Shown: positions 46,144 through 56,573, counted from the first letter of the stretch. The stretch: DNA of 64,000 nt from Syntrophorhabdaceae bacterium (GCA_026415675.1 JAOAGQ010000060.1:1-64000); one strand, 5' to 3'. The notes: generated from the sequence alone by a model not told the origin. Program-made: numbers and translations.

Positions 46144-46173
46144 TTGACAAGGAAAAGACAAAATGGTAAGAAT
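46144..46173 (+). promoter_or_regulatory. Predicted promoter of thrS operon
   Basis: A perfect TTGACA (46144-46149) lies 18 bp before AAGAAT (46168-46173); TAAGAA at 17 bp is an alternative. The start would fall about 40 nt before the thrS ATG. It would leave the structured element just upstream outside the transcript. Confidence 0.5.
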
Positions 46174-46218
46174 ATCACTCAATCGATTTTATAGTTTTGG
46201 AAGTGGAACCTGTAAAAA

Positions 46219-47958
46219 ATGGCAGGAGATAACGTTTTGGAGAAACAGGAAGAACTCGATATATTGAGACATAGCGCATCCCATCTGATGGCGCAGGCTG
46301 TCAAAGAACTCTATCCAGGGGTAAAGATAGCGATTGGACCTTCCATAGAGAATGGTTTTTACTATGACTTTGATTATGACCCAGGATTCACCGAGGAGGA
46401 CCTTAAAAAGATAGAAGAACGGATGATGGAGATCGCAAAAAGAGATTTGCCCATTGTCAAAAAGGTTGTAAGAAAGGATGATGCCCTGGAGTTCTTCAAT
46501 AAGATGGGGGAGGTTTATAAGGTAGAACTCTTGCAGGATATAGAGGATGATGAGGTTACTCTCTATACACAGGGTGATTTTACGGACCTCTGTAGGGGAC
46601 CCCATGTTCCTTCCACGGCCTATATAAAGGCATTCAAACTCCTATCCCTTGCCGGTGCCTACTGGAAGGGAAACGAGAAGAATAAGATGCTCACAAGGAT
46701 TTACGGCACTGCCTTTTCTGACAGGGAATCCCTCGAGAGGTACCTCAATTTCCTTGAAGAGGTTAAGAAAAGAGACCATAGAAGACTCGGGAAAGAACTC
46801 GACCTCTTCAGTATTTCAGAAGAGGTTGGGGCAGGACTTGTCATCTACCATCCGAAAGGGGCGATTCTCAGATATCTCCTTGAGGATTTTGAAAGGAAGG
46901 AACACTTAAAGAGGGGATACCAGTTTGTATATGGTCCCCATATCCTAAAACTCGATATGTGGAAACGGTCGGGCCATTTTGAAAATTACAGAGAAAATAT
47001 GTATTTTACAAAGATAGATGATGTGGATTACGGTATCAAACCGATGAACTGCCTATCCCATATTATGGTTTATAGATCAGAAATAAGAAGCTATCGGGAC
47101 CTCCCCTTACGATATTTTGAACTCGGGACAGTGAACAGACACGAAAAGTCCGGGGTCCTCCATGGCCTATTGAGGGTCAGGGAATTTACCCAGGATGATG
47201 CCCATATCTTTTTAAGGCAGGATCAACTATACGAAGAGATAAAGAACATCATCGATTTCATAAGGGATACGATGAAAATCTTCGGTTTTGAGTATGAGAT
47301 GGAGATCAGCACAAGACCGGAAAAGTTTATAGGTAGCCTCGAAGATTGGGACAAAGCGGAAAACATACTGAAGGATGTCTTGAAGGGAGAGGGTATACCC
47401 TTTGATTTGAATATAGGGGATGGGGCATTCTACGGGCCAAAAATAGATGTGAAGCTGAAAGACGCCATAGGGAGAAAATGGCAATGCGCTACCATTCAGT
47501 GTGATTTTGCCCTTCCCGAGAGGTTTGACCTCTATTATGTGGATCATGACGGAAAGAGAAAAAAACCCGTTATGCTCCACAGGGTGATCCTCGGTGCCTT
47601 AGAGAGGTTTATAGGTATCTTGATTGAGCACTACGGGGGGAAATTTCCTGTATGGCTCTCCCCTGTCCAGGTTGTTTTGATGAATATCACCGAAGAGCAG
47701 ATAGAATATGTTAAGAGAGTCTACGGGAGAATGGTTGATGAGGGTTTGAGGGTAGAACTCGACGTCAGGAACGAAAAGCTTGGTCTCAAGATAAGAGAGG
47801 GTATAGTAAAAAAGGTTCCCTACATGGCAATATCAGGAAAAAGGGAGATGGAAAAAGAGACTCTTACGGTCAGGATGAGGGACGGGGAAGAATTAAAGGA
47901 TATAAAGGTTGAGGATTTTATATGGAGAGTAAAGGAAGATAACAGGTTGAGGAGGTGA
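46219..47958 (+). CDS. thrS: Threonyl-tRNA synthetase lacking the TGS domain
   Basis: A 579-residue ThrRS, about 60 residues shorter than usual. The N-terminal TGS domain is missing. The editing domain is complete: [17 protein letters not shown] (His pair) and [11 protein letters not shown] (Cys and His). The catalytic core has [41 protein letters not shown] and [11 protein letters not shown], and the anticodon domain follows. It charges tRNA-Thr. The stop overlaps the infC ribosome-binding site. No T-box is seen. Confidence 0.95.
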   Translation: MAGDNVLEKQEELDILRHSASHLMAQAVKELYPGVKIAIGPSIENGFYYDFDYDPGFTEEDLKKIEERMMEIAKRDLPIVKKVVRKDDALEFFNKMGEVYKVELLQDIEDDEVTLYTQGDFTDLCRGPHVPSTAYIKAFKLLSLAGAYWKGNEKNKMLTRIYGTAFSDRESLERYLNFLEEVKKRDHRRLGKELDLFSISEEVGAGLVIYHPKGAILRYLLEDFERKEHLKRGYQFVYGPHILKLDMWKRSGHFENYRENMYFTKIDDVDYGIKPMNCLSHIMVYRSEIRSYRDLPLRYFELGTVNRHEKSGVLHGLLRVREFTQDDAHIFLRQDQLYEEIKNIIDFIRDTMKIFGFEYEMEISTRPEKFIGSLEDWDKAENILKDVLKGEGIPFDLNIGDGAFYGPKIDVKLKDAIGRKWQCATIQCDFALPERFDLYYVDHDGKRKKPVMLHRVILGALERFIGILIEHYGGKFPVWLSPVQVVLMNITEEQIEYVKRVYGRMVDEGLRVELDVRNEKLGLKIREGIVKKVPYMAISGKREMEKETLTVRMRDGEELKDIKVEDFIWRVKEDNRLRR

Positions 47959-47963
47959 GTTTT

Positions 47964-48482
47964 ATTGTCAAGGATAGTATAAAGGATATAAACATAAACG
48001 AAAAGATAAGGGTGCATGAGGTAAGGTTAATCGATGAGAACGGGAAGCAGCTCGGGATAGTCCCAACCCATGAGGCAATAAAAATCGCCAGGGAGCATGG
48101 GCTTGATCTCGTTGAGGTTGCTTCAAAGACAAACCCTCCTGTCTGTAAGATTATGGATTACGGTAAATATAAATACCAGATCGCAAAAAAGGCGCAGGAG
48201 GCAAAAAAGAAACAGACCGTCATCCAGGTAAAGGAGATGAAGCTCGGTTTGAAAATAGAGGACCACGACCTCACCTTCAAGATTAAACATATAAGGGAAT
48301 TTCTTGAGGATGAAAACAAGGTGAAGGTCATCATCATGTTCAAGGGCAGGGAGATATTCCATGTGGATATGGGAGAAAAGCTCGCCCAGAAGATCATAGA
48401 TGGAGTAAAGGATGTGGGTGAACTGGAGCAGAAGCCGAAATTTGACGGAAGAAATATTGTGATGGTGTTCGCCCCAATATAA
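47964..48482 (+). CDS. infC: Translation initiation factor IF-3 (ATT start)
   Basis: A 172-residue IF-3: VHEVRLIDENGKQLGIV, HEAIKIAREHGLDLVEVASKTNPPVCKIMDYGKYKYQ, then the C-terminal domain with KIEDHDLTFKIKHIREFL. I place the start at ATT 47964, 8 nt after GGAGG (47951-47955). The GTG at 47955 falls within that site. An AUU start is the known basis of IF-3 self-control in E. coli. The gene begins 5 nt after thrS, the standard thrS-infC-rpmI-rplT order. Confidence 0.92.
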   Translation: MVKDSIKDININEKIRVHEVRLIDENGKQLGIVPTHEAIKIAREHGLDLVEVASKTNPPVCKIMDYGKYKYQIAKKAQEAKKKQTVIQVKEMKLGLKIEDHDLTFKIKHIREFLEDENKVKVIIMFKGREIFHVDMGEKLAQKIIDGVKDVGELEQKPKFDGRNIVMVFAPI

Positions 48483-48499
48483 ATTAAAAGGAGAGAGTT

Positions 48500-48697
48500 A
48501 TGCCTAAGTTAAAATCACATAGAGGACTGGCAAAGAGGGTAAAGGTGACGGCCACAGGGAAGATTATGAGGTCTAAGGCCTATCATAGCCATCTCCTCTC
48601 ATCTAAAACCCCTAAAATGAAGAGAAGATTATCAAAACCTGATAAGGTTCACCCTGCAGATGCAAAGAGAATAAAGAATCTCATTCCTTATTTATAA
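48500..48697 (+). CDS. rpmI: 50S ribosomal protein L35
   Basis: A 65-residue basic protein that begins MPKLKSHRGLAKRVKVTATGK and has the HLLSSKTPKMKRRL motif, all typical of L35. AAAAGGAGAGAG precedes the ATG. It sits between infC and rplT as usual. Confidence 0.95.
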   Translation: MPKLKSHRGLAKRVKVTATGKIMRSKAYHSHLLSSKTPKMKRRLSKPDKVHPADAKRIKNLIPYL

Positions 48698-48725
48698 AAT
48701 GTAAAAATGTAAAAGAGGTGTAAAA

Positions 48726-49082
48726 ATGCCAAGGGCAAAAAGAGGATTCAAAGCGAGAAGAAGAAGAAAAAAGATTTTAAAGCTTGCGAAAGGGATGTAC
48801 GCAAGTAGAAGGACGACCTACAGTGTGGCAAAAAGGGCTGTTTTTAAGTCTTTGAGCTATGCTTATAAAGACAGAAGGTTGGAAAAGAGGGACTTCAGGT
48901 CTCTATGGATCGTAAGGATCAATGCCGCTTGCAGGGCCCATGGCCTATCATACAGCAGGTTTATTAACGGCTTAAAGATCGCAAACATAGGTTTGAACAG
49001 GAAATCCTTAGCCGAGATGGCGGCAAAGGATCCGATAGGTTTTGAGGCGGTAATTGCAAAGGTAAAGCAGGTGCTTCCATAA
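48726..49082 (+). CDS. rplT: 50S ribosomal protein L20
   Basis: A 118-residue L20 with the basic start [23 protein letters not shown], and the [31 protein letters not shown] core. L20 nucleates 23S assembly and in other bacteria represses its own operon through a leader upstream of infC or rpmI. I see no clear L20 leader here. Confidence 0.96.
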   Translation: MPRAKRGFKARRRRKKILKLAKGMYASRRTTYSVAKRAVFKSLSYAYKDRRLEKRDFRSLWIVRINAACRAHGLSYSRFINGLKIANIGLNRKSLAEMAAKDPIGFEAVIAKVKQVLP

Positions 49083-49125
49083 ATCTGATGAATCTAAGGC
49101 GGGCTTAAAAGAGGGTTTGGATTAA

Positions 49126-50136
49126 ATGGAGTTAGGGTCAATAAGGACAAAGATAGAGCAGGAATTATCATCGGTTAAGGATCTATCATCTTTAAATCAG
49201 TTTAGAATCGCCATACTGGGTAGGAAAGGACTTTTCTCAGAGTTGATAGAGAGACTCAAATCCCTCGACAAGGAGGAGAGGAGAAATTACGGTAGAGAGA
49301 TAAATGAATTAAAGTTATGGGCAGAAGAGAAGGTTGAGGAGTTAAAGACCCATTTTGAGATGGAAGAGAAGAGGAGGAAAGAACTTGCCTCCTGGATAGA
49401 TGTGACAATGCCCGGGGCGATACCCATTGTGGGAAGAAGCCATCCTTTGACCCAGACCCTTGAAGAGATCGTGAAGATATTCACATCTCTCGGGTTTTCG
49501 GTGGCAGAGGGGCCTGATATTGAGTATGATTATTATAACTTTGAGGCCTTGAATATCCCGAAGGACCACCCTGCCAGGGACATGCAAGATACTTTCTATG
49601 TGAGACCCGGGGTTGTCCTTAGAACCCATACGTCCCCCGTTCAGATAAGAACAATGGAATCCCATCTCCCCCCGGTGAAGATCATAGCTCCTGGTGCAGT
49701 CTACAGGTGTGATAACGACATATCCCATACCCCCATGTTTCATCAGGTGGAAGGGCTTATGGTGGATAAACATATTAGGTTTTCTGACCTGAAGGGGATC
49801 CTCACTGTTTTTATCCACGAGATGTTCGGAGAGAAAACACCCCTTCGTTTCAGGCCGAGCTATTTCCCCTTTACAGAACCATCGGCAGAAGTGGATATAG
49901 GATGTGTGATCTGTCAGGGGAGTGGTTGCAGGGTCTGCAAAAACACAGGTTGGCTCGAGATACTCGGTTCCGGTATGGTCCATCCCCAGGTTTTCAGGAT
50001 AGTAGGATATGATCCGGAAGAAATAACGGGCTTTGCCTTCGGGATGGGCGTTGAGAGAATCGCCATGCTAAAGTTCGGCATAGATGATATCAGACAATTC
50101 TACTATAACGATATGAGATTTCTATCACAGTTTTGA
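49126..50136 (+). CDS. pheS: Phenylalanyl-tRNA synthetase alpha subunit
   Basis: A 336-residue PheS. The N-terminal coiled coil (residues about 1-85) is followed by the class II core: [52 protein letters not shown] in part, [11 protein letters not shown], and the C-terminal [41 protein letters not shown] segment adds four cysteines, a common zinc-like feature of bacterial PheS. It is co-transcribed with pheT. Confidence 0.96.
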   Translation: MELGSIRTKIEQELSSVKDLSSLNQFRIAILGRKGLFSELIERLKSLDKEERRNYGREINELKLWAEEKVEELKTHFEMEEKRRKELASWIDVTMPGAIPIVGRSHPLTQTLEEIVKIFTSLGFSVAEGPDIEYDYYNFEALNIPKDHPARDMQDTFYVRPGVVLRTHTSPVQIRTMESHLPPVKIIAPGAVYRCDNDISHTPMFHQVEGLMVDKHIRFSDLKGILTVFIHEMFGEKTPLRFRPSYFPFTEPSAEVDIGCVICQGSGCRVCKNTGWLEILGSGMVHPQVFRIVGYDPEEITGFAFGMGVERIAMLKFGIDDIRQFYYNDMRFLSQF

Positions 50137-50145
50137 GGTTGGACA

Positions 50146-52527
50146 TTGAGAGTACCTTTGGAATGGTTACAGGAATTTATACCCCTCGATATGGAACCCC
50201 AGGAGCTTGCAAAGAGACTTACAATGCGGGGTCTTGAGGTAGAAAACATCGAGGAGGCAGAATTCAGTTTTAAAAATGTAGTTGTGGGGAATGTCCTTAC
50301 AGTAGAACCCCATCCACAGGCAGAACGCCTTAAAGTATGCAAGGTCGATATAGGGGAGAGGGCGATACCTGTGGTCTGTGGTGCGGAAAACGTTCAGGCA
50401 GGAAAAAAGGTGCCTGTAGCATTGATTGGGGCCTGCCTCGCCGGTGGCGCAATAATTGAGAAAAAAGAGATAAAAGGCATAACCTCATACGGTATGCTCT
50501 GCTCAGAAAAAGAGCTCGGTTTGTCCGATGACCAAAGCGGTATCTTTATCTTAAACGGTGATGCAAGGCCAGGAGATAAACTTGAGACCGTTGAAAGCCT
50601 AAGGGATACCGTCTTTGAAATAAACGTACCTCCTAACAGGGGAGACTGCCTTTCCATATACGGTATCGCCCGGGAAGTGGCTGCCATTATGGATAAAAAA
50701 ATCGAGCTCCCCTCCTTCGAATACGTAACAGATGGGGATGAGGGGGTCGAACATTTTATATCCCTCGATGTGAAAGACCTGGATGCGTGTCCCCGATACG
50801 TTCTTTTGATGATAAAGGGGATTAAAGTAAATAAATCGCCTTACTGGATGAGAAGAAGGATAATAAAATGCGGTATGAGACCCATAAATTCGATCGTTGA
50901 TGTCACGAACTATGTGATGCTCGAGTTAGGCCAACCTCTCCACGCCTTTGATTATGAAAAATTAAAGGAAAGAAGGATCGAGGTCAAGGTTGCCGACTCT
51001 AATCTGACCTTCCGCACCCTGGATGGTCAGGAGAGGGGTCTTATCCCGGGAGACCTCCTTATATGCGACGGCCATGGCCCTGTAGCCATTGCAGGCATCA
51101 TGGGAGGTGAGAACTCTGAGATAGGGGAGGACACAGAGACAGTTGCCCTTGAGAGCGCTTTTTTCAACCCTTTCTTTATAAGAAGTACCGCAAGGAGACT
51201 CGGGATAAAATCGGAAGCCTCTTTGCGATTTGAGAAGGGTATAGATGTGGATACCGTTGAGTACGCTGGAAAGAGGGCGATATACCTCATGCATATGCTT
51301 TCGGGGGGCCATGTTCTCGATGGGAAAAAAGAGGCATTTAAAAAAGAGGAAAAAAAGAGAATTTTTGTGAAATACGGAAGGATAAACGATGTGCTGGGCA
51401 TCATACTGAGCCCTGAGGAGATCGGAAGATTGCTCGCATCGATAGATATAAATGTGGTGGGGGAAGAAGATGAGGGGTTTATTGTATCCATCCCCAGTTT
51501 CAGGCACGATATAAACGAGTATATGGATGTGATCGAGGAGGTTGCAAGGCTACACGGATATGAACATATCCCGGCAACCACACCTGTGACAAGCATACAA
51601 CCTTTGATATCGAGTAAAAAAGACAGGTTCCTTTCAGAGACAAGGCAATACCTTTATTCGGCAGGATTCTACCAGGTGATAAATTTTTCCTTTTTCAGTA
51701 GAAAAGACCTGGACAACTTTGTCATACCCGATGATGATGAGAGGCGCAAATGTGTCATGATCTTAAACCCTATATCGAAAGAGCTTGAGGCAACGAGGAC
51801 CTTCATTGCCCAGGGTTTAATGAAGAACATAGCCTATAACCTGAACAGGGGCTCTAAGAACCTGAAACTCTTTGAAATAGGGAAGATATTTATAGAAAGA
51901 GAGGAAGGACTCCCCTTGGAATACCACTCCCTCGCCCTTGCTATAACCGGAAGGGAGAGGGATTATTTCTGGAAGGGTTCCCCCCCTGAGTATGATTTTT
52001 TTGACCTAAAGGGGGTTATAGAAGGGTTACTTAGAATATTTAACCTCGATGTCGAATTTAGAAAAGGAACAGAGCCTTTTCTAAACAGCTCAGTAAGTGG
52101 GGATATACACCTCGGTGAAGAAAAGATAGGCTGGCTTGGGGAGGTAAAAGAGGGGGTCCTTAAGGCTTATGGAATAGAACAAAGGGTGTACTGTGGGGAG
52201 TTGATGTTTGACAAGGTGATGAAAATGGGAAATTTAGAGAGAAAATATAATCCCATACCGAGATACCCCCATGTGATAAGGGACTTCTCTTTTTATATCG
52301 ATGAGAGTATACCCGTTTCAAAAGTGATGGGAATGATAAAGGAGGTGTCCCCCTTCATTGTGTCCGTCGGTGTCTTCGATATGTTCAGGAAGGAGAGAAG
52401 GAGCATCTCTTTTCGAGTCCTCTTCCAGTCCTACGAGGATACATTGAAAGATGAGGAGGTAAATAAGATACAAGATGAAATAGTGAAGAGGCTTACCGCT
52501 ATCGATGGTATAGTTTTGAGGAGTTAA
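50146..52527 (+). CDS. pheT: Phenylalanyl-tRNA synthetase beta subunit
   Basis: A 793-residue PheT. It begins RVPLEWLQEFIPLD with a TTG start at 50146, and GAGG overlaps the pheS stop. The domains in order are an EMAP/OB-type tRNA-binding domain (about 40-150), B1/B5 with MRPINSIVDVTNYVMLELGQPLHAFD, the B3/B4 editing region (ALESAFFNPFFIRSTARRLG), and the C-terminal FDX-ACB domain (RYPHVIRDFSFYIDE). It partners PheS as an alpha2-beta2 enzyme. Confidence 0.96.
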   Translation: MRVPLEWLQEFIPLDMEPQELAKRLTMRGLEVENIEEAEFSFKNVVVGNVLTVEPHPQAERLKVCKVDIGERAIPVVCGAENVQAGKKVPVALIGACLAGGAIIEKKEIKGITSYGMLCSEKELGLSDDQSGIFILNGDARPGDKLETVESLRDTVFEINVPPNRGDCLSIYGIAREVAAIMDKKIELPSFEYVTDGDEGVEHFISLDVKDLDACPRYVLLMIKGIKVNKSPYWMRRRIIKCGMRPINSIVDVTNYVMLELGQPLHAFDYEKLKERRIEVKVADSNLTFRTLDGQERGLIPGDLLICDGHGPVAIAGIMGGENSEIGEDTETVALESAFFNPFFIRSTARRLGIKSEASLRFEKGIDVDTVEYAGKRAIYLMHMLSGGHVLDGKKEAFKKEEKKRIFVKYGRINDVLGIILSPEEIGRLLASIDINVVGEEDEGFIVSIPSFRHDINEYMDVIEEVARLHGYEHIPATTPVTSIQPLISSKKDRFLSETRQYLYSAGFYQVINFSFFSRKDLDNFVIPDDDERRKCVMILNPISKELEATRTFIAQGLMKNIAYNLNRGSKNLKLFEIGKIFIEREEGLPLEYHSLALAITGRERDYFWKGSPPEYDFFDLKGVIEGLLRIFNLDVEFRKGTEPFLNSSVSGDIHLGEEKIGWLGEVKEGVLKAYGIEQRVYCGELMFDKVMKMGNLERKYNPIPRYPHVIRDFSFYIDESIPVSKVMGMIKEVSPFIVSVGVFDMFRKERRSISFRVLFQSYEDTLKDEEVNKIQDEIVKRLTAIDGIVLRS

Positions 52528-52600
52528 AACTTAGGAGTTAAGAACTTTGGGAGATAAAAATAATAGGATTTTGCGATAGAAATAAAGGAGGTTCACGTAT

Positions 52601-52885
52601 ATGACAAAATCAGAGATAGTTTCAAGTGTATATGAAAGGCTTGGCCTTTCCAAGAGAGAATGTGCCGACTTGGTGGACGCATTTTTTGATATTATAAAGA
52701 AGACCCTTGCCAGTGGGGAGAATGTAAAGCTGTCCGGTTTTGGAAATTTTATAGTTAAAGAGAAGAGATCCAGAAGGGGGAGAAACCCGCAGACAGGGGA
52801 AGAGATAGAGATAAGCAAAAGAAAGGTTTTAAACTATAGATTGAGCCAGGTACTAAAGGACGAGATAAATAGAGACATAAGATAA
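52601..52885 (+). CDS. ihfA: Integration host factor alpha-type DNA-binding protein
   Basis: A 94-residue HU/IHF protein: TKSEIVSSVYERLGLSKREC, VKLSGFGNFIVKEKRSRRGRNP (the DNA-bending arm with its conserved Pro) and TGEEIEISKRKV. The position after pheT is where ihfA (himA) is found in proteobacteria, so alpha is chosen over HU. AAAGGAGG precedes the ATG. Confidence 0.9.
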   Translation: MTKSEIVSSVYERLGLSKRECADLVDAFFDIIKKTLASGENVKLSGFGNFIVKEKRSRRGRNPQTGEEIEISKRKVLNYRLSQVLKDEINRDIR

Positions 52886-52887
52886 TC

Positions 52888-53199
52888 ATGATTCCTGATA
52901 TCCCAGATAGGGTGTTTTACAGGATAAAGGAGGTCTGTAATATCACCGGCCTGAAACCCCATGTATTGCGCTACTGGGAACAGGAATTCAAAGATATAAA
53001 ACCATTAAAGAGCACAAAGGGTCAGAGGCTGTATAAAAAGAAAGACCTCTACACTATCTTCACAATAAAAAGACTTCTATATGAGAAAAAGTTTACCATC
53101 GATGGGGCAAAGAGATATATGGCGGAGAGGAAAAGCATAATAGAAGAGATAAAAGAGGAGCTTCGAGAGGTCGTAGATATGCTTAAAAAAGAGGTCTGA
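52888..53199 (+). CDS. MerR-family transcriptional regulator
   Basis: A 103-residue MerR protein. The DNA-binding domain (FYRIKEVCNITGLKPHVLRYWEQEF, then RLYKKKDLYTIFTIKRLLY) spans residues about 7-70, and a short C-terminal helix follows. There are no metal-binding cysteines typical of MerR/CueR sensors. A small MerR gene directly after ihfA is conserved in many proteobacteria; its role is not well known. It starts 2 nt after ihfA. Confidence 0.9.
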   Translation: MIPDIPDRVFYRIKEVCNITGLKPHVLRYWEQEFKDIKPLKSTKGQRLYKKKDLYTIFTIKRLLYEKKFTIDGAKRYMAERKSIIEEIKEELREVVDMLKKEV

Positions 53200-53200
53200 G

Positions 53201-53821
53201 ATGAAAAAGATAGTCTTATTATTGGTTTTAATCCTTATGTTATGTTCCTGTGGAACAGGTGCAGTCTACGTGGCAAAGACCGAGCAGGAGAGCTTTAAGA
53301 CATACTATGAACATCCGGAACTGAAAAGACTCTACACGGAAAACGATGATACCTTAAGGGCCATATATAGGCGTTTAAGAGAAGGAGGTATAGACGTTTA
53401 TAAAGAAGGTATAGGGTTCACCTATCTAACAAACACAAGGGGTGAGAGAATCCCCTATCTTATGGTAAATATAAGGCCAATGGAGATTGTATTTGATGTG
53501 AACAAAACAAACGGGGAAGGGAGGTTCGCGGTGGTTTTTCAGAGATACCTCCCAAGATATTTAAAACTCATGAAAAAAGAGGACCTTAGAATAGAAAAAA
53601 TAGAAGGCCTTGAGTTTGGTGTATACTGGCCTGTAAGGGACTTTTCCCAATGCGATCAGTACGGGGGCTTTATCGAATATTTACACGTCTATTCAAAAAA
53701 GGAGGATGTTCGAGATTATCTCGATGATAGAATCGGTTTTAAAGAGTTGACAAAAAATTCAGAGGTCTATATCAGCCTCGATCTTCAACCTGCAAAATCT
53801 GTAATGCCTCTCTTCGATTAG
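53201..53821 (+). CDS. Putative lipoprotein of unknown function
   Basis: A 206-residue protein with a short signal peptide and lipobox LCSC (Cys17). The rest (TYYEHPELKRLYTENDDTLRAIYRRL, VNIRPMEIVFDVNKTNGEGRF, FVYWPVRDFSQCDQYGGF-like region) has no family I recognise. It begins 1 nt after merR and precedes the UPF0182 gene, so it may work in the envelope with it. The ATG has a GAGGTCTGAG site. Confidence 0.7.
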   Translation: MKKIVLLLVLILMLCSCGTGAVYVAKTEQESFKTYYEHPELKRLYTENDDTLRAIYRRLREGGIDVYKEGIGFTYLTNTRGERIPYLMVNIRPMEIVFDVNKTNGEGRFAVVFQRYLPRYLKLMKKEDLRIEKIEGLEFGVYWPVRDFSQCDQYGGFIEYLHVYSKKEDVRDYLDDRIGFKELTKNSEVYISLDLQPAKSVMPLFD

Positions 53822-53864
53822 GGATTAAAAATGAACAAGAGAAAGGGTAGAACAGGGTAAAAGA

Positions 53865-56555
53865 TTGCTCGGCAGGTTTGGCAGACTCCTTATAATATCC
53901 CTTATTCTGATCTTTATACTCTTCGGGACAAAGGTTACATCCCTCTATGTCGATGGGCTCTTCTTTCAAGAGACAGGTTATTTTCATGTATTTACAAAGA
54001 CACTGCTCACCAAAATCTTCGCAGCCCTTACCTTCGGTATCTCCTTCTTTCTCTTTATTTTTATAAACGGGGTGATTGCCTGCAGGGCATCCCTTCCCCC
54101 TGTCGATATAATACTGTTGAATAGAATAAGAATCCCCGTTGATCCGAAACGATTTCTCAATATTTTAAATCCCTTAAATATTGTTATAGCCATATTAGGG
54201 GGGTTCTTGGGGCTATTTTTGGGGGGTCTCCTCTGGGAAGATGTCCTTACCTTTTTGAACTATAGGGAGACGGGGATATTGGATCCTGTCTTTAACAGAG
54301 ACTTAGGCTTTTATCTTTTCAGGCTCTTTATTTACCAATCCTTAAACCGTTATGGGGGGTTTATCCTTATCGTCACGCTTCTCCTTACCATATTTATCTA
54401 CCTTGTTAGAGGGGGGATCATCCCCTTCGGGGATAGAATAACAAGTTCTAAAAAGGGGAAATACCATATATGTCTACTGATCTTCCTCTTTTTTATTAAA
54501 GTTGCCTTTGGATTCTATCTCGATAGGTTTGACACCCTATACAGTACCCATTCTGTAATTACAGGGGCGGGGTATTCCGATGTTTACGGACGACTCATCG
54601 TGTTAAATATCATGCCCATACTTACGATAATCGGGGGTTTTTTCTTCTGTTACGGTTTGTGGAAAGAAAACTGGAAAAAGGCCATCTATCTCGTGTTACT
54701 TCTCTTTTTAATATACTTTGCAGGGGTTATCGTATATCCGGCCCTTCTCCAAAACTTTAAGGTCTCCCCGAACGAACAGGCCCTTGAAGAGCCTTTCATC
54801 AAAAAACATATTGAGATGACGAGATACGGGTATAACCTTGATAAAGTCCATGTGGTTCCCTTTGAGGTGTCTTTCAACCTTACAGGGGAAGAGATAAAGA
54901 AAAATGATGCAACGATAAAGAACATAAGACTTTGGGACGAAGCCCCCCTCTTGAAGACCTACGGACAGCTTCAGCAGATCAGGACCTATTACAGGTTCCA
55001 TAGTGTTGACAACGACCGATACACGATCAATGGGGAGTATAGACAGGTGATGTTATCGGCAAGGGAGCTATCCTATGATGACCTCCCCAGTAAATCGTGG
55101 ATCAACGAAAGGCTCGTCTTCACCCATGGAAACGGTATCGTTATGGGTCATGTGAGTAAGATCTCAAGGGAAGGTCTCCCTGAATTTATCGTAAAAGACA
55201 TCCCCCCATCCCAAAAAGAGGGGATACACATAAAGACCCCTGAACTCTACTACGGGGAGAGGACAAACGATTATGTGATTGTAAATACTAAAGTTCCCGA
55301 ATTCAGCTATCCCACAACGGAAGGGAATATATATACCTCATATAAGGGTACGGGGGGTATAAAACTGGACTCATTCATGAAGAAGGCGTTATTTGCTTTC
55401 CACTTCAGAACCGCAAAGATTTTACTTTCCGGAGAAATAAGGGATGAAAGCAGGATCATCTATTACAGGAATATCGTTCAGAGGGCACAGAAGATCGCCC
55501 CATTCCTATACTACGATTCAGACCCCTACATAGTTGCCTTAAGTGACGGTAAACTCTACTGGATTATAGATGCTTACACCACCTCCACCCACATGCCGTA
55601 CTCAAAACCGTTAAAAAACAGGGTCAACTATATGAGAAATTCTGTAAAGGTTGTGGTAGATGCATACAGTGGTAAGATGACCTTCTATCTTTACGATGCC
55701 GACGACACAGTGGCAAAGGTATACGGATCCATCTTTCCAGGACTTTTAAAACCTGCTTATGAGATGCCCGATGAGTTAAGAAGACACATTCGCTACCCCC
55801 TTGACTTCTTTAAGGTTCAGACATCCCTTTATGCGATTTACCATATGGACGACCCGAAGGTCTTTTATAACAAGGAAGACCTGTGGGAGATCCCGAGAAG
55901 GGGCGACAGACCCATGGAACCCTACTACCTTATCATGAAACTTCCTGATGAGAAAAAGGAAGAGTATGTCGTCCTTATGCCCTATACGCCATCGAAAAGA
56001 GACAATCTCGCCGCATGGTTTGCTGCGAGATGTGATGAACCCAATTATGGTAAACTCATCGTCTATACCTTCCCGAGGGACAGGCTCGTCTTCGGGCCGA
56101 GACAGATCGATGCAAGGATAGACCAGGATTCGTACATATCCCAGCAGCTCACACTATGGGGTCAGAGGGGTTCCCAGGTGATAAGAGGAAGCCTCCTGAT
56201 CATACCGATCGAGAAATCCCTTCTGTATATACAACCTTTATACCTTGCCGCTGAGGATAAAGGGGGACTTCCAGAGTTGAGGAGGGTTATTATGGCCTAT
56301 GAGAACCATCTCGTCATGGAGGAAAACCTTGAGCAATGTCTTTCAAGTCTTTTTGGAAGGGGTAAGTCAGGTCCTCCTGAGAGATTATCGTTCGACAGGG
56401 ATAAGACAAAGAAGACCTCCCAGAAAGAGCTCGCAAAAGAGGCCCTCAATCTGTACGAGAAGGCAAAGGATCTTTTAAGACAAGGGGATTTCGGGGGATA
56501 TGGGGATTACATAAAAAGACTTGAACAGATTTTAAAAGAGATGGCGTCAAATTAA
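53865..56555 (+). CDS. UPF0182 family membrane protein
   Basis: An 896-residue protein of the UPF0182 (COG1615) family. The N-terminal part has about seven membrane helices (residues about 7-27, 41-66, 93-118, 146-178, 200-225, 245-268, 275-297). A large extracytoplasmic domain follows with PAFLQNFKVSPNEQALEEPFI-like PALLQNFKVSPNE, RTYYRFHSVDNDRY and SVKVVVDAYSGKMTFY. The C-terminus is a charged helical tail. The start is a TTG. The function is unknown in all species to my knowledge. Confidence 0.88.
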   Translation: MLGRFGRLLIISLILIFILFGTKVTSLYVDGLFFQETGYFHVFTKTLLTKIFAALTFGISFFLFIFINGVIACRASLPPVDIILLNRIRIPVDPKRFLNILNPLNIVIAILGGFLGLFLGGLLWEDVLTFLNYRETGILDPVFNRDLGFYLFRLFIYQSLNRYGGFILIVTLLLTIFIYLVRGGIIPFGDRITSSKKGKYHICLLIFLFFIKVAFGFYLDRFDTLYSTHSVITGAGYSDVYGRLIVLNIMPILTIIGGFFFCYGLWKENWKKAIYLVLLLFLIYFAGVIVYPALLQNFKVSPNEQALEEPFIKKHIEMTRYGYNLDKVHVVPFEVSFNLTGEEIKKNDATIKNIRLWDEAPLLKTYGQLQQIRTYYRFHSVDNDRYTINGEYRQVMLSARELSYDDLPSKSWINERLVFTHGNGIVMGHVSKISREGLPEFIVKDIPPSQKEGIHIKTPELYYGERTNDYVIVNTKVPEFSYPTTEGNIYTSYKGTGGIKLDSFMKKALFAFHFRTAKILLSGEIRDESRIIYYRNIVQRAQKIAPFLYYDSDPYIVALSDGKLYWIIDAYTTSTHMPYSKPLKNRVNYMRNSVKVVVDAYSGKMTFYLYDADDTVAKVYGSIFPGLLKPAYEMPDELRRHIRYPLDFFKVQTSLYAIYHMDDPKVFYNKEDLWEIPRRGDRPMEPYYLIMKLPDEKKEEYVVLMPYTPSKRDNLAAWFAARCDEPNYGKLIVYTFPRDRLVFGPRQIDARIDQDSYISQQLTLWGQRGSQVIRGSLLIIPIEKSLLYIQPLYLAAEDKGGLPELRRVIMAYENHLVMEENLEQCLSSLFGRGKSGPPERLSFDRDKTKKTSQKELAKEALNLYEKAKDLLRQGDFGGYGDYIKRLEQILKEMASN

Positions 56556-56573
56556 AACATAGGGAGAAGTTCG

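Noticed and set aside
45962-46147. 61-codon frame between the NUDIX gene and thrS
   Set aside because: It spans the hairpins and the G9 run, has low-complexity content and no good start site. The region looks like structured RNA, not a gene.
46080-46218. T-box leader before thrS
   Set aside because: No AGGGTGGNACCGCG sequence, no specifier loop or terminator; T-boxes are also rare outside Firmicutes and relatives.
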